Assembly (NCBI GenBank): GCA_964351775.1
Contig: CAYGPQ010000014.1
Location: 1-55,205, forward strand
Direction: 5' to 3'
DNA length: 55,205 nt
Source of the DNA: Kordia sp964351775
Lineage (GTDB): Bacteria > Bacteroidota > Bacteroidia > Flavobacteriales > Flavobacteriaceae
The notes under the pieces were generated by a model that saw only the letters and a list, made by a program, of their open reading frames with translations, did no database searches and was not told the origin of the DNA. Shown here piece after piece: positions 33,816 through 43,414 of this stretch. How positions within the stretch are numbered: position 1 is the first letter of the stretch; each line of letters opens with the position of its first letter. A program made the position numbers and the translations under genes.

Positions 33816-35351
33816 TTATTGTCTACTCAACGCAATTGGCCCATCTGAGATTGCTTCGCGCTGTAACAATCGCTCTTCAGCTTCTTGTAGTCTCTTTGCC
33901 AATTCATCTCTAATCTTTTTGTGTTTTGGCTTGTACGCTAAGTTCTCCATTTCGTTCTTTTTGTCATCGGTCAATTTATACAATTCGTATTGTGTTGGAT
34001 AACTTCCTAAGGCATGAAAGTAATAGGCATATTTCCATTCTTTAGTTCTGATACAACGTACACGATTTGCCGCTAATACCGCCGAAGGATAATCTGCCGA
34101 ACTTGCTTTGGTGTCGTCAAATGTAAACATGATTTCATCTTGAACGCCAGTTCCGTCCGTAATAATTGGCAACAAGTTGTTTCCTTGTAACGCTTTGGAT
34201 GGTTTTTTTACATTTGCAATTTTTGCCAGTGTTGGCATGATATCAATCAAGGTAGCCAATTCGTCGGAAGAACGTTGTGGAATCGGTTTTCCCTTTTTAT
34301 CTTCACTTGGAAATAGAATTGGGTTTGAAAATACCATCGGAACATTGAGCGTTTCTTCATACACATTAAATGCTTTTTGACGCATGCCGCCATGTGCCAA
34401 GCCCATTTCTCCATGATCGGAAATTCGAACCACTAAGGCTTCGTCTGCCATTCGGTTTCCAGTTGCGCTTACCTGATATAATTCATCTATAAATTCACCA
34501 ATTTGAGCATCAATTTTTGTTAAGGTATGTGCATAAAAGTTGATATAGTTAAGCTTTTCTTCGATAGTTGGCAAATCGCCCAAAAGCATATTAGCCGATT
34601 GTACAATTTGAAATTGCGCCATCGGTTTTCTACCTTTTAGTAATTCTTCATTCAAAGAATAGGGCAATCCAACACTTCTGCCTGACCAATCTTTTTTTGA
34701 ATATCCGTAGTTGACACCATTTGGATAGGCCAATACATCATGTGGATTTACCAACGAAAGCACCAAACAAAAAGGAACACGTTCTGCGCCACTTTCGCGT
34801 TCTTTTCGTACTTGACGTAAATAATCAATTCCTTGCTGAATGTATATTTCATCATGATTTGCATAGCCGCCACCAAAATTTTGTGGTTTTACATCTTCTC
34901 CAGCATCTGGAGCAATCCAACCTTTAAAACCAGTAAGCGCAATTTCGGAAGCTGTCAAGCCATTTTCTGTTTCACCTTTACTCAAGTGCCATTTTCCACG
35001 GTATTGCACATCATAACCGTCGCCAGAAAGCATCCGCGCCATGTTGTACATTCGTGGATCTAATTGGGTTTCTGCGTCTGAGAATCGTCCACCAAACGTC
35101 AGTGTTTGCGTTACACCATGTTGTGACGGATATACACCTGTAAAAAGTGTTGTTCTACTTGGTGAACACATGCACGAATTGCAAAATGCTTTGTTAAACG
35201 TAAAACCATTGTCTTTTAAAAACGTCATGGTTTTGAGGTTTTCTTTTTCCCAACCTTCTGGGAAGTTTCGCGTAGCGCGTTCTTGATCGGTAATGATTAA
35301 GATGATATCGGGTTTTTGAGGTAATTTATCTCGTAACTTTGAAAAGCTCAT
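33816..35351 (-). CDS. Sulfatase of the formylglycine type
   Basis: 511 residues. The active-site signature C-S-P-S-R begins at Cys62, which would be converted to formylglycine. Metal-binding Asp22 lies in IITDQE and further family residues in KWHLSKGE and RISDHGEMGLAHG. No signal peptide is apparent, so it may act in the cytoplasm, as do some sulfatases in marine Bacteroidota. It is not next to glycoside hydrolases, and alginate carries no sulfate, so its substrate is unclear. No maturase gene is in the window. Confidence 0.92.
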   Translation of the reverse strand: MSFSKLRDKLPQKPDIILIITDQERATRNFPEGWEKENLKTMTFLKDNGFTFNKAFCNSCMCSPSRTTLFTGVYPSQHGVTQTLTFGGRFSDAETQLDPRMYNMARMLSGDGYDVQYRGKWHLSKGETENGLTASEIALTGFKGWIAPDAGEDVKPQNFGGGYANHDEIYIQQGIDYLRQVRKERESGAERVPFCLVLSLVNPHDVLAYPNGVNYGYSKKDWSGRSVGLPYSLNEELLKGRKPMAQFQIVQSANMLLGDLPTIEEKLNYINFYAHTLTKIDAQIGEFIDELYQVSATGNRMADEALVVRISDHGEMGLAHGGMRQKAFNVYEETLNVPMVFSNPILFPSEDKKGKPIPQRSSDELATLIDIMPTLAKIANVKKPSKALQGNNLLPIITDGTGVQDEIMFTFDDTKASSADYPSAVLAANRVRCIRTKEWKYAYYFHALGSYPTQYELYKLTDDKKNEMENLAYKPKHKKIRDELAKRLQEAEERLLQREAISDGPIALSRQ

Positions 35352-35454
35352 AAGAAGTTGTTTTTAGTTTACAAACAATATCTTATAATTTCCCTGTTTA
35401 TAGAAGCGTGCAACTACGTAATCCTAAAAGTTAGTAGAAGTACCTATATTTTTC

Positions 35455-35550
35455 TTAATTTTCATTGTGTGATACTACAAAACCATCAATTAATTGTTGC
35501 AGCCAATTTTCAATAGTATCTATTTTATAAAAGTCGTCACCATTGAAATT
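35455..35550 (-). pseudogene. Possible coding remnant
   Basis: In the 225-base gap between the sulfatase and the next gene the minus strand has 31 codons without start, including NGDDFYKIDTIENWLQQL, with a protein-like composition (amphipathic helix). It follows a stop codon directly. It may be the end of a lost gene. The rest of the gap shows nothing. Confidence 0.25.
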
Positions 35551-35576
35551 CTAAAATAATGTATGTTGTATTTATA

Positions 35577-36209
35577 TTACCCAAACAATCGTTTCCAAAA
35601 ACTTTTTTTCTCTTCTGTAGGGTTTGAAGGTTCTTGTGATGTAGCCTTAGTTTTGAGAGTTTCCTCTTTCTGTGTGGTATCGGCAGCAGCCAAGAAAAAT
35701 TTGCCTTTATCAGACATTCCAATCGGGAATTGTGTACGATTTCTCCATTCAGGTTCGTTTAAAGCAGCATTTGGATTCATCTTTGTTTTTTGGTCAAAAC
35801 TTTCACGTCCTTTTTTAATTACGTTTTCTTCAATATTTGAATTTGTTCCGCTAAAAACAGCTTTGAATTTTTCATCAAAATGCAGCAATAGTAGTTGTGT
35901 TTGACCTCCAATTTTATAAATATCTAACACTTTATAATGTGATGGCGCCGAAATAACGCAAAAGCCATATTTTTTAACACTAGGATTTATTTGTGTCATA
36001 TCTCTGGCTTTGTTAGAAGCGATTGCGTATCGTAGATTTGTACTCAAACCTTCTGCAAAATAGGAAACATCTGTAAATCCTCTTTCTAGTAAAATTTGAT
36101 TGATAGAATACTTTGAAATAAAATCAGGATGCAATTCGCAATCTCTATAAAATAGGGTAAGTCCACCAAAAGTTTCGTTATAGGCTTCTTCTATTTTTGC
36201 GTGTTCCAT
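35577..36209 (-). CDS. Hypothetical cytoplasmic protein
   Basis: 210 residues starting at MEHAKIEE; this start lies 16 bases after the upstream GNAT stop, whereas the longer reading frame would overlap that gene by about 100 bases. No family is recognised. The body is globular (about 1-165); the final part is low complexity (KEETLKTKATSQEPSNPTEEKK) ending in a short basic FWKRLFG. No signal peptide or membrane segment. It belongs to a run of closely spaced genes with the GNAT and SH3 genes. Confidence 0.7.
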   Translation of the reverse strand: MEHAKIEEAYNETFGGLTLFYRDCELHPDFISKYSINQILLERGFTDVSYFAEGLSTNLRYAIASNKARDMTQINPSVKKYGFCVISAPSHYKVLDIYKIGGQTQLLLLHFDEKFKAVFSGTNSNIEENVIKKGRESFDQKTKMNPNAALNEPEWRNRTQFPIGMSDKGKFFLAAADTTQKEETLKTKATSQEPSNPTEEKKSFWKRLFG

Positions 36210-36225
36210 TTGTTTTTTTAGTTTT

Positions 36226-37086
36226 TTAACCCAATTCAAAAGTGGTAATTCCAAATACTTTATTGAAGTCAATCGTTGGCGGATTTCCCAAATACATTCG
36301 TGCACATTCAAAAATGTATGTTGCTTCATATTTCTTGATTAATGCTTTTGCATCTTCGTTACTCATGGGAATATCTATGTATAATACTTCGCCATCAACC
36401 GCATTTAAACAGGCCTTGTACAAAGCTTCTGCCACTTCAAGATTGTCTGCAAATAGTGGACACACTTTGTAACCTGTATTCGCTTTCCGAATGATCGAAA
36501 ATCCTTTGAGTTGCCCATTTTCAACATATTTGAAGGTTTTCGTTAACGGAAGTTGCAACCAAGGTTTTAAGAATTGTGGACGCGAAAATCCAAAACATTG
36601 TGTATCATATTTTAAAATATTTTGAAAGTCGTTTTCTTCAATGGGAGAAATGTTTTTATCAATGGTAAAATCAGTTCCTTTTCGCTCGTAACGAACGTCT
36701 CTAAACGCAATTTCAAAACCGCCTTTTTGGTAAAATGCTTGCATTGCGACGACGCCATCCAAACCGATAGCGGCATTTTTGTGCAATCGAGAACGCAATT
36801 TGTCACGTCTGTGATACCATAACTTTCTGCCAATTCCGTGTGCTCTGTATTTAGGTTTTACGATAAAAAATCCCATAAAACCAAATTCGCCATTGTACGA
36901 AACAATAGAGCCGCCAGCGATTAATTCTCCATTATAATGAAAACCATAAAACCCATCAGGGTCCGTGGCAAAGTATACATCTGCATCATGCGGACCCGTA
37001 TTCCAACCTTCTTGTTGTGCCCAAGTAGCGAGCGTTTTTACACCGTTGCCATTTAGTTTTTCAAATGTGAGTTCATGTATATCCAT
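36226..37086 (-). CDS. GNAT family N-acetyltransferase, two-lobed
   Basis: 286 residues starting at MDIHELTF, 13 bases after the upstream stop. The first lobe (about 1-135) is a full GNAT domain with FFIVKPKYRAHGIGRKLWYHRR holding the acetyl-CoA loop. The second lobe (about 145-286) is similar to the C-terminal domains of YitH-type acetyltransferases (RPQFLKPWL, GQLKGFSIIRK, GYKVCPLFAD). The substrate is unknown. Confidence 0.87.
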   Translation of the reverse strand: MDIHELTFEKLNGNGVKTLATWAQQEGWNTGPHDADVYFATDPDGFYGFHYNGELIAGGSIVSYNGEFGFMGFFIVKPKYRAHGIGRKLWYHRRDKLRSRLHKNAAIGLDGVVAMQAFYQKGGFEIAFRDVRYERKGTDFTIDKNISPIEENDFQNILKYDTQCFGFSRPQFLKPWLQLPLTKTFKYVENGQLKGFSIIRKANTGYKVCPLFADNLEVAEALYKACLNAVDGEVLYIDIPMSNEDAKALIKKYEATYIFECARMYLGNPPTIDFNKVFGITTFELG

Positions 37087-37099
37087 TGAATTATTACTT

Positions 37100-37942
37100 T
37101 TATTCAGAAGTATCTTCAATCTCAATTTCTAATGCTATTTCTTTCCAAACACCATTGACCATTTCGGGTCTGGCATTGAGTTGCATAAAATGTTTGGTAA
37201 GCATTTGTTGACGTTCGTATTGCTTTTTACTGTCGTAATCTTTTACAGTTTCGCTCAATTCCATCATAGTTCCGTTATTACCCATACCAGCTGTAAAACC
37301 AAATTTTCGTTCTTTTTGAAGCTTATTTTTGGCGTCCATCAGTCTGTAAGTATAGTAATATCCATATTCGCCAACATTTGTTTTTTCTATTTCTAGGATT
37401 TGATTGTTTTTCATGTAGCGAAATGTACTCGTTTCTGCGTCTCCAGCTTCACTTTTTACAACACCTAAATCTGTCCAACTAGTTAGATCGAAACTTCCAA
37501 AATGAGGAAAGTCAAATACATCTTGAGTGATGATTCCGTTTCCTTTTTCGTCGCCTTCTTGCTTTACAGCGCCTCCAAAAACCCAACCTTTTTTGTTGTC
37601 CTTTGTCACTACTTTTAGCCAATTTTCGTCGTACGCTACACCGCGAAGTACAATGAGATCTTTGACATTCGATGTTATTCCTGTATATTCTAATGCATCT
37701 TCTGACGTATACGTTCCGATTACTTTTCCTTTTATATGGAAAGTTTCTCGGATATTAATATTGTCAACCCAAGCATAATATGTATTAGTTGATTTTGTAA
37801 TTTCTGTGATTGCTTCCGTGGTTTCAGAAGTAGTTTTAAGAGTTGTTTCAAGCGTTTCTTGCTTTGTTTTATTTTCACAAGAAATTAGTAGAAAAACTAC
37901 AAAAAGTGTACTTAATTTTAAGCTTAGGGAATTAAATTTCAT
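37100..37942 (-). CDS. SH3-domain lipoprotein
   Basis: 280 residues. A signal peptide with lipobox LLISC (Cys23) predicts a lipoprotein. A Thr-rich linker leads to a bacterial SH3 domain at about 55-125 (DNINIRETFHIKGKVIGTYTSED, ENWLKVVTKDNKKGWVFGGAV). The remaining part (TFRYMKNNQILEIEKTNVGEYGYYYTYRL) is not recognised. A binding role at the cell envelope is likely. Confidence 0.82.
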   Translation of the reverse strand: MKFNSLSLKLSTLFVVFLLISCENKTKQETLETTLKTTSETTEAITEITKSTNTYYAWVDNINIRETFHIKGKVIGTYTSEDALEYTGITSNVKDLIVLRGVAYDENWLKVVTKDNKKGWVFGGAVKQEGDEKGNGIITQDVFDFPHFGSFDLTSWTDLGVVKSEAGDAETSTFRYMKNNQILEIEKTNVGEYGYYYTYRLMDAKNKLQKERKFGFTAGMGNNGTMMELSETVKDYDSKKQYERQQMLTKHFMQLNARPEMVNGVWKEIALEIEIEDTSE

Positions 37943-37993
37943 AGTATTATTGTTGGTTAGAATTGTGTTTGAAGATAAGAAATATAATGATAA

Positions 37994-38965
37994 TTATTCA
38001 GTCTCTATATTGCGTTGCAATTGTTCATTGATCAATTTACTTAGAGTGATAGACGTTTTTTTTGCTCCGATAGAATTTAGATGATGATCGTCTTCAAAAT
38101 CATAATCTGTGAATTTTATGGTTGAATCATAACTTAGATCATAAAATATACGTTGTTGTGTGCTGAAAAAATCTCGAAAGTACTGATGTGTCTCATCAAT
38201 GGATGATTTTTTTATTCTCGAAGGTGGATAGGGCGCTCTCACGAAAATAGGCGTTACGTTATGCGCATTGCAAAGTGCTATGATTTCTTTTAGATACGAT
38301 TCTATTTTGTCTTTTGAAAGTGTGTTTACAGTAGAAAAAGATAGTATTGATGGAAATTTTCCAATGGAAACAGCATCATTTTTATGGTTAGAATGTTTAT
38401 AACCTTTTATCCATGAAGGTGTTGATTTTGTTTGGTTTTCTGTGAAATTTGCAAAGTTTTTAAAATCTCTTTTTATGTATTCTTTGTATTTGTAAACTGG
38501 AAAAACAAGATCGAGTATTTTTTGATCGAGAAACTCGTTAAAGATCATATCATTTGACATGAATTTTGCATTTGCAAAGAGATGATAAAAATCTGGATTC
38601 GTTCGAAAAGAAGGAAGATATACATCGCAAATTAGATACGTTGGTTTTTGATATTTCAGGATTTCTTTAAGCATATACACACTTTCAATAATATGTTGTG
38701 AGCCTGTACACATATTGTAGGTGTTCAAATTTGTAACACTGTCCATGACTATCGGGTTGTAGGCAGCATAACCTCTGCTAGAACCTAAAATTAAGAGTTG
38801 ATATCTGTTTGAAGGATTTTTAATGGCATTCCACTTTTGCAATTTGATACTGGTTCCATCACGATAGGCTTGACGCTGCGGTTTTTCATAAAACCAAACA
38901 AAAGCATACGACGAAATGACGAGAAGCAATCCAAATTTTATGCAGTTATATAGAAACTTTTTCAT
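37994..38965 (-). CDS. AlgX/DltD-like SGNH-fold protein partnering an MBOAT acyltransferase
   Basis: 323 residues with one N-terminal membrane anchor (about 8-25). LLILGSSRGYAAYNP carries the GSS block I and DDHHLNSIGAKK carries the Asp/His block of SGNH-like acyl transferases. It begins 2 bases after the MBOAT gene. In such pairs the MBOAT protein passes an acyl group across the inner membrane and the SGNH partner transfers it to a periplasmic polymer. The acceptor is not known. Confidence 0.8.
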   Translation of the reverse strand: MKKFLYNCIKFGLLLVISSYAFVWFYEKPQRQAYRDGTSIKLQKWNAIKNPSNRYQLLILGSSRGYAAYNPIVMDSVTNLNTYNMCTGSQHIIESVYMLKEILKYQKPTYLICDVYLPSFRTNPDFYHLFANAKFMSNDMIFNEFLDQKILDLVFPVYKYKEYIKRDFKNFANFTENQTKSTPSWIKGYKHSNHKNDAVSIGKFPSILSFSTVNTLSKDKIESYLKEIIALCNAHNVTPIFVRAPYPPSRIKKSSIDETHQYFRDFFSTQQRIFYDLSYDSTIKFTDYDFEDDHHLNSIGAKKTSITLSKLINEQLQRNIETE

Positions 38966-38967
38966 AC

Positions 38968-40416
38968 CTAAAATTGAAAGTAAATAAATTGTTGTTGGTT
39001 TCCGCCAAATAGAAAAATGACAATGATAATTGCATAATAAAAACTATGCCTGATAGGTCTTTTCCAATGCAAACCGAAACGTTCTAAGGCATATTTGTGT
39101 TCGCGTCCGTTCCATTCAATCAGGAGTAATAATACTATAAATACAATAGTGGTAAATGCGCTGCCCATTCTTGGGAATCGTGGAATTTCAAACGTAGATA
39201 CGGATAAAATTTCGCCAATATAACTAAACGCATGCGTGATGGTATCTGCTCTGAAAAAAATCCAAGCAAAAACCGTTAAACTGAAAGTGAATCCCATTAA
39301 CAAGCATTCTTTTGCGCTAGGTAAAATGCTGCCCTTTGCGACAGTTTCTATATGATTCCGATGCGTATTTGTCAATAAAAGCGGCAAAAAATACAGCGCG
39401 TTCAATCCACCCCAAACAATAAATGTCCAATTTGCACCGTGCCAAAATCCGCTCACGATAAAAATGATGCTTACATTTCTCAGGTTCATCCAAGTATTTC
39501 CGCGACTTCCGCCTAATGGAATATATAGATAATCACGAAACCATGTGGAAAGTGAGATATGCCAACGTCTCCAAAATTCGGCGATATCTCTTGAAAAATA
39601 TGGAAAGGCAAAATTTTGTTTTAGGTCAAAACCAAACAATCGTGATGTTCCAATGGCAATGTCTGAATAGCCAGAAAAATCGCCGTAAATTTGAAATGAA
39701 AAGAAAAGCGCACCAAGGATTAATGTACTTCCTGAATACGCGTCGGAATTGTTGAAAATTAAATTGGCGTATTCAGCACAATTATCCGCAATGACTATTT
39801 TTTTAAACAATCCCCAAAGTATTTGGCGAAGTCCATCAACCGCTTTTGAATATTTGAATGTTCGTTTTTTATAAAACTGTGGCAGTAAATGTGTAGCGCG
39901 TTCAATAGGTCCAGCAACCAATTGCGGAAAGAAACTCACAAATGCCGCAAACGCAATAAAATCGTTTGTAGGTTCAAGCTTTCGTCTGTATACATCAATA
40001 CTATAACTCAGTGTTTGAAAGGTGTAAAAGCTAATTCCGACAGGTAAAATAAGGTGAAGTGTATTCGCCTTTAGTTCTGTTCCGAAAAATGAAAATGCGG
40101 TGATGAAATTCTCAAAAAAGAAATCATAATATTTAAAAAAACCTAAAAGTCCAAGATTGACTAAAATGCTCGTCCATAACAATACTTTTCGTTTTGTTTG
40201 ATTGTTTTCAACCTTCAATCTATTGCCAACCAAATAATCAATACTGGTACTAAAAAGAATTAGGATTAAAAATCGCCAATCCCACCAACCATAAAAAAAA
40301 TAGCTTGCAGCAACGATTAAGAAGTTTTGAAGCTTCAAGTTTTTAGCAGCAACCAACCAATACAGTAAAAATACGATTGGTAAGAATAGTGCAAAATCAA
40401 TGGAATTAAAAAGCAT
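38968..40416 (-). CDS. MBOAT family O-acyltransferase (AlgI-like)
   Basis: 482 residues, about 11 membrane segments. The MBOAT signature is visible as FWRRWHISLSTWFRDYLYIPLGGSRG and the catalytic His in FWHGANWTFIVWGGLNALYF. It moves acetyl groups across the inner membrane for O-acetylation of a polysaccharide, working with the next gene. Alg8/Alg44 polymerase genes are absent, so alginate synthesis is not implied. Confidence 0.94.
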   Translation of the reverse strand: MLFNSIDFALFLPIVFLLYWLVAAKNLKLQNFLIVAASYFFYGWWDWRFLILILFSTSIDYLVGNRLKVENNQTKRKVLLWTSILVNLGLLGFFKYYDFFFENFITAFSFFGTELKANTLHLILPVGISFYTFQTLSYSIDVYRRKLEPTNDFIAFAAFVSFFPQLVAGPIERATHLLPQFYKKRTFKYSKAVDGLRQILWGLFKKIVIADNCAEYANLIFNNSDAYSGSTLILGALFFSFQIYGDFSGYSDIAIGTSRLFGFDLKQNFAFPYFSRDIAEFWRRWHISLSTWFRDYLYIPLGGSRGNTWMNLRNVSIIFIVSGFWHGANWTFIVWGGLNALYFLPLLLTNTHRNHIETVAKGSILPSAKECLLMGFTFSLTVFAWIFFRADTITHAFSYIGEILSVSTFEIPRFPRMGSAFTTIVFIVLLLLIEWNGREHKYALERFGLHWKRPIRHSFYYAIIIVIFLFGGNQQQFIYFQF

Positions 40417-40588
40417 ACTATAAAACGTGGATCTATTTAGGATTTGGTGTGTTTAAATATACATTAAATCTCTTGAATAGTTAGGTGTTGAAGAAAGTCA
40501 TCCTAAAATAAAGCTTCCCATGAAAAAAGGAAACACTCACTATACAAAAACTTCCATTCACTCATTTTTTTTCTTTTGAGGTTGATAA

Positions 40589-40937
40589 TTAGGTAGGTTT
40601 GATGCATCGCAAGTATTGCAAATTAAAGACAGTTTGTTCCTGAAAAAAAAATCATCACTTTGAGCGTGTTCCGTTGGCAGAAATATTATTCATAGAAGCA
40701 GACAATAACTATTGTACCATTTATACAAAATCGGAACGCTTTGTATATGCCGTTGTCATGAAAAAGGTTGAATTACAATTGCCTGTTGCAAACTTCATCC
40801 GAACGCATCGAAGCTACATTGTCAATATCAGTCAAGTTACAGGTTTTGAAGGCAATATGTTATTTGTAGGAACATACAAAATTCCTGTGAGCAAATCGCA
40901 AAAAGAACACATATTTAAACTTTTCAAAACGATTTAA
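40589..40937 (+). pseudogene. LytTR DNA-binding gene broken by a frameshift in an A9 run
   Basis: From 40674 (TTG) an open frame encodes 87 residues of a LytTR domain (LAEILFIEADNNYCTIYT, FIRTHRSYIVNISQV, IPVSKSQKEHI). Upstream, in the next frame, the protein DSLFLKK is read from 40628 to the run of nine A at 40643..40651; after a one-base shift it continues NHHFERVPLAEILF, exactly as intact LytTR proteins read. No ATG precedes it: the first frame is closed by a stop at 40586. The gene thus appears decayed; slippage in the A9 run could restore the domain but not a start. Confidence 0.7.
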
Positions 40938-41020
40938 ACAATGTTTTTAGTAAGTTGCCATGTTGTCTTTATTCTAATACCTAATAGCGTCGCGGTCTTT
41001 TATCTTTCGCCAGACAACAG

Positions 41021-41641
41021 TTATTTTTTATAAGATATCGTTTTATGAATCATTTTAATAGTTTCTTTTCCTTCTTCCGTTGCATTTCCGTAATCGTCGT
41101 TAGAATCTTGAAACGCAATAATGCGTGTTTGACCTTCTTTCATTTTAATCTCTAACAAATCTAACGTCAGTTTTTCGCCCATTAAATTCACGTTGATTCT
41201 TTTTCCTAAAAGTTCTCTTTCACCAAGTTGTAAAGTTGTTTTTTCAATCGTACAATTAGATTTTCCAAAACGCCCAGAAATTTCATCTACAAAGCTATCC
41301 AAGGTATTTTCTTCAGCAATTTCAAAGTACATAATCACAAAATTATTTCCGTCAAAAGTCCAGTTCTTATAACCATACGATTCTTCATATTCAAATCCGA
41401 AACTTGTTGGATAGTCAAAAGAAATAGTTCCATTGTTAAACTTTTTAGCAGTTGCTAATGATACGGAAACTGTCGTGCCATCTTGGGTTACTTTTTCGCC
41501 TTCAGAAACAGCGTGTTCTTTCCCGTTAATTGTGATTACAATGCCTGCTTTTGGCTCTTTAGTAGGATCTGATTTTTGTGCTTGCGCGAAATATACATTT
41601 CCAATAAGAAACAAGGAAAGTAGTGTAAAAGTGAATTTCAT
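41021..41641 (-). CDS. Exported protein of unknown function
   Basis: 206 residues. A signal peptide (MKFTFTLLSLFLIGNVYFAQA) is followed by a mature part beginning QKSDPTKEPKAG, beta-strand rich with no cysteines beyond one in KSNCTIE. No family is recognised. It is probably periplasmic. It lies 43 bases after the ECF42 sigma gene on the same strand and may be transcribed with it. Confidence 0.7.
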   Translation of the reverse strand: MKFTFTLLSLFLIGNVYFAQAQKSDPTKEPKAGIVITINGKEHAVSEGEKVTQDGTTVSVSLATAKKFNNGTISFDYPTSFGFEYEESYGYKNWTFDGNNFVIMYFEIAEENTLDSFVDEISGRFGKSNCTIEKTTLQLGERELLGKRINVNLMGEKLTLDLLEIKMKEGQTRIIAFQDSNDDYGNATEEGKETIKMIHKTISYKK

Positions 41642-41684
41642 ACCTGATATTATTAATGAAGTTAAGACGTAAACCTACTGTTTT

Positions 41685-42932
41685 TTAGGGAAAATCGAAA
41701 AAAATATGAGCACGTTTCTTCTCTAAATATTCTTTTTCAAGAGAATTTGTGACCTTTTCAAGTGCCAAATCAAGATATTTGATGGCTTTTTCTTTGTTTT
41801 TAATAGCGAACTCATAATCGGAAAGTGTTCCGTAATACAAATAACTTCGTTGTGCTAAATCAGTTGCTTTCACTTGATCTAAATAGGTTTTTGCTTTCGC
41901 GAAATCTAACTTCTGCAAACATACAACCGCCATAGTCAATATGTGAATCGGAATCGGTTGAATGACATATAAACATTCATACCAATACAAAATCTTAGTC
42001 CAATCGGTTTCATCAAAATGTGATGCGCGTAAATGTTCGGCAGCAATCGCCGCTTCGTAATGATAACAAGAATATTCAGTAGCAGTCACCGCTTTTGTCA
42101 TCATAGTATTTCCCAATTCAATTAACGGAAAGTGCCATAAACTTCGATCTTGATGTTTCAAATCGAGAATTTCGTTATCAGAGTTCACTTTTGCTTCTAA
42201 TCGTGCCGAATGAAAACACATCAACGCAAATAAGGCATACACAGCGGAAGTTCGTGTAAGTTCATTTTTGAGTAACATTTTACATAAGCGCATTGCTTCG
42301 CCACACAATTCTTTGCGAATTAAATTTTCTTTACTGTTGGAATGAAACCCTTCGTTAAATATCAAATACAATACTTCCATGACGCTTTCCAAACGTTCCG
42401 GCAATGCGTTTCCTTGCGGAATGTGAAAGCTAATATTAGATTCTTTGATGGTTTTTCGAGCGCGCGACAATCGTTTTTTTACCGTTTCTTCTTTGGTCAA
42501 TAAAGCAGAAGAAATTTCTTTGATGCTAAAACCAGAAACGGTTTTCAATGCAAACGAAATGCGATCGCGTGGATCTAAGTTTGGATGACACGCGGTAAAA
42601 ATCATGCGGAGTTGCGCATCTTCAATTTCGGTGTCTAAAAAAAGTTCGTTAACGGCAATAAAATCGCGACTTTGTTGCAAATTGGGAAGTAGATTTTTTT
42701 CCGCTTTGAGTTTTCTAAAAATATCCAACACTCTATTTTTAGCCGCTTTTGTCAGCCAAGCTTCTGGATTTTCAGGTTGTTGCTGTCGCCAAGCAACACT
42801 TGCTTTGATAAAGGTATCTTGTACGGCATCTTCAATAATTTCAAGATGCGATAATCCAAAAATTCGAGTTAACACAGAGACCATTTTTCCGCTATGATAA
42901 CGGAATAAATGGTCTATGAGTTTTGACTCCAT
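41685..42932 (-). CDS. ECF42-type RNA polymerase sigma factor
   Basis: 415 residues: sigma-70 region 2 at about 10-75 (EIIEDAVQDTFIKASVAW, NPEAWLTKAAKNRVLDIFRK), region 4 at about 110-165 (GFSIKEISSALLTKEETVKKRLSRARKTI) and a long C-terminal helical extension with TPR-like character, typical of the ECF42 group (DUF6596). The gene lies 3 bases after a YCII/DGPF gene, the regular partner of this sigma group. Confidence 0.93.
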   Translation of the reverse strand: MESKLIDHLFRYHSGKMVSVLTRIFGLSHLEIIEDAVQDTFIKASVAWRQQQPENPEAWLTKAAKNRVLDIFRKLKAEKNLLPNLQQSRDFIAVNELFLDTEIEDAQLRMIFTACHPNLDPRDRISFALKTVSGFSIKEISSALLTKEETVKKRLSRARKTIKESNISFHIPQGNALPERLESVMEVLYLIFNEGFHSNSKENLIRKELCGEAMRLCKMLLKNELTRTSAVYALFALMCFHSARLEAKVNSDNEILDLKHQDRSLWHFPLIELGNTMMTKAVTATEYSCYHYEAAIAAEHLRASHFDETDWTKILYWYECLYVIQPIPIHILTMAVVCLQKLDFAKAKTYLDQVKATDLAQRSYLYYGTLSDYEFAIKNKEKAIKYLDLALEKVTNSLEKEYLEKKRAHIFFDFP

Positions 42933-42935
42933 TTT

Positions 42936-43286
42936 CTAGTGATCTTCAAAAACGGTTACTTCTCTAATTTCCACTGTTCCGCCCAAATCGTAATCTGGAA
43001 AATCTTGTGCAATTTCTTCCACAGCGTCAAAATCTTTCGCTTCAACTAAATAGTAACCACCAACAATTTCTTTCACTTCCGCAGAAGAAAGATCAGTTAC
43101 GGTACGGTTTTTTCCAACAATTCTACGAATTTGAGGATTCAATGCGTTTCCTCCGCGAAGGATTCCGGCTTCTTCCATTTTGTTTCCCCACGCGAACCAT
43201 TTTCCCATACGGTTTTGTAATTCTTCTGGCGAAAGCCCTAAATCGGCATAATCTGCGCCAACGAAAATCATCATAAATTCTTTCAT
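42936..43286 (-). CDS. YCII-related (DGPF domain) protein
   Basis: 116 residues with the ferredoxin-like YCII fold: MKEFMMIFVGADY, MGKWFAWGNKMEEAGILRGGNAL, and EVKEIVGGYYLVEAKDFDAVEEIAQDFP. These proteins regularly precede ECF42 sigma genes, as here (3 bases). Their chemical role is not settled. Confidence 0.92.
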   Translation of the reverse strand: MKEFMMIFVGADYADLGLSPEELQNRMGKWFAWGNKMEEAGILRGGNALNPQIRRIVGKNRTVTDLSSAEVKEIVGGYYLVEAKDFDAVEEIAQDFPDYDLGGTVEIREVTVFEDH

Positions 43287-43414
43287 AAGTATATATTTTT
43301 TAGTGTTATACTTCTAAGACGTTTTAGAAATTATAAAAGGGGACATATTTTTTAATTATTTTTTAAACCTGAATAAAAATCTACTGCATCGGCTGTAAAT
43401 CGGTTATAATTTTA

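Noticed and set aside
37994..40416. AlgI/AlgX-like pair as part of alginate biosynthesis
   Set aside because: These families acetylate many polymers, and no alginate polymerase, epimerase or export gene is present. The locus in the centre degrades alginate.
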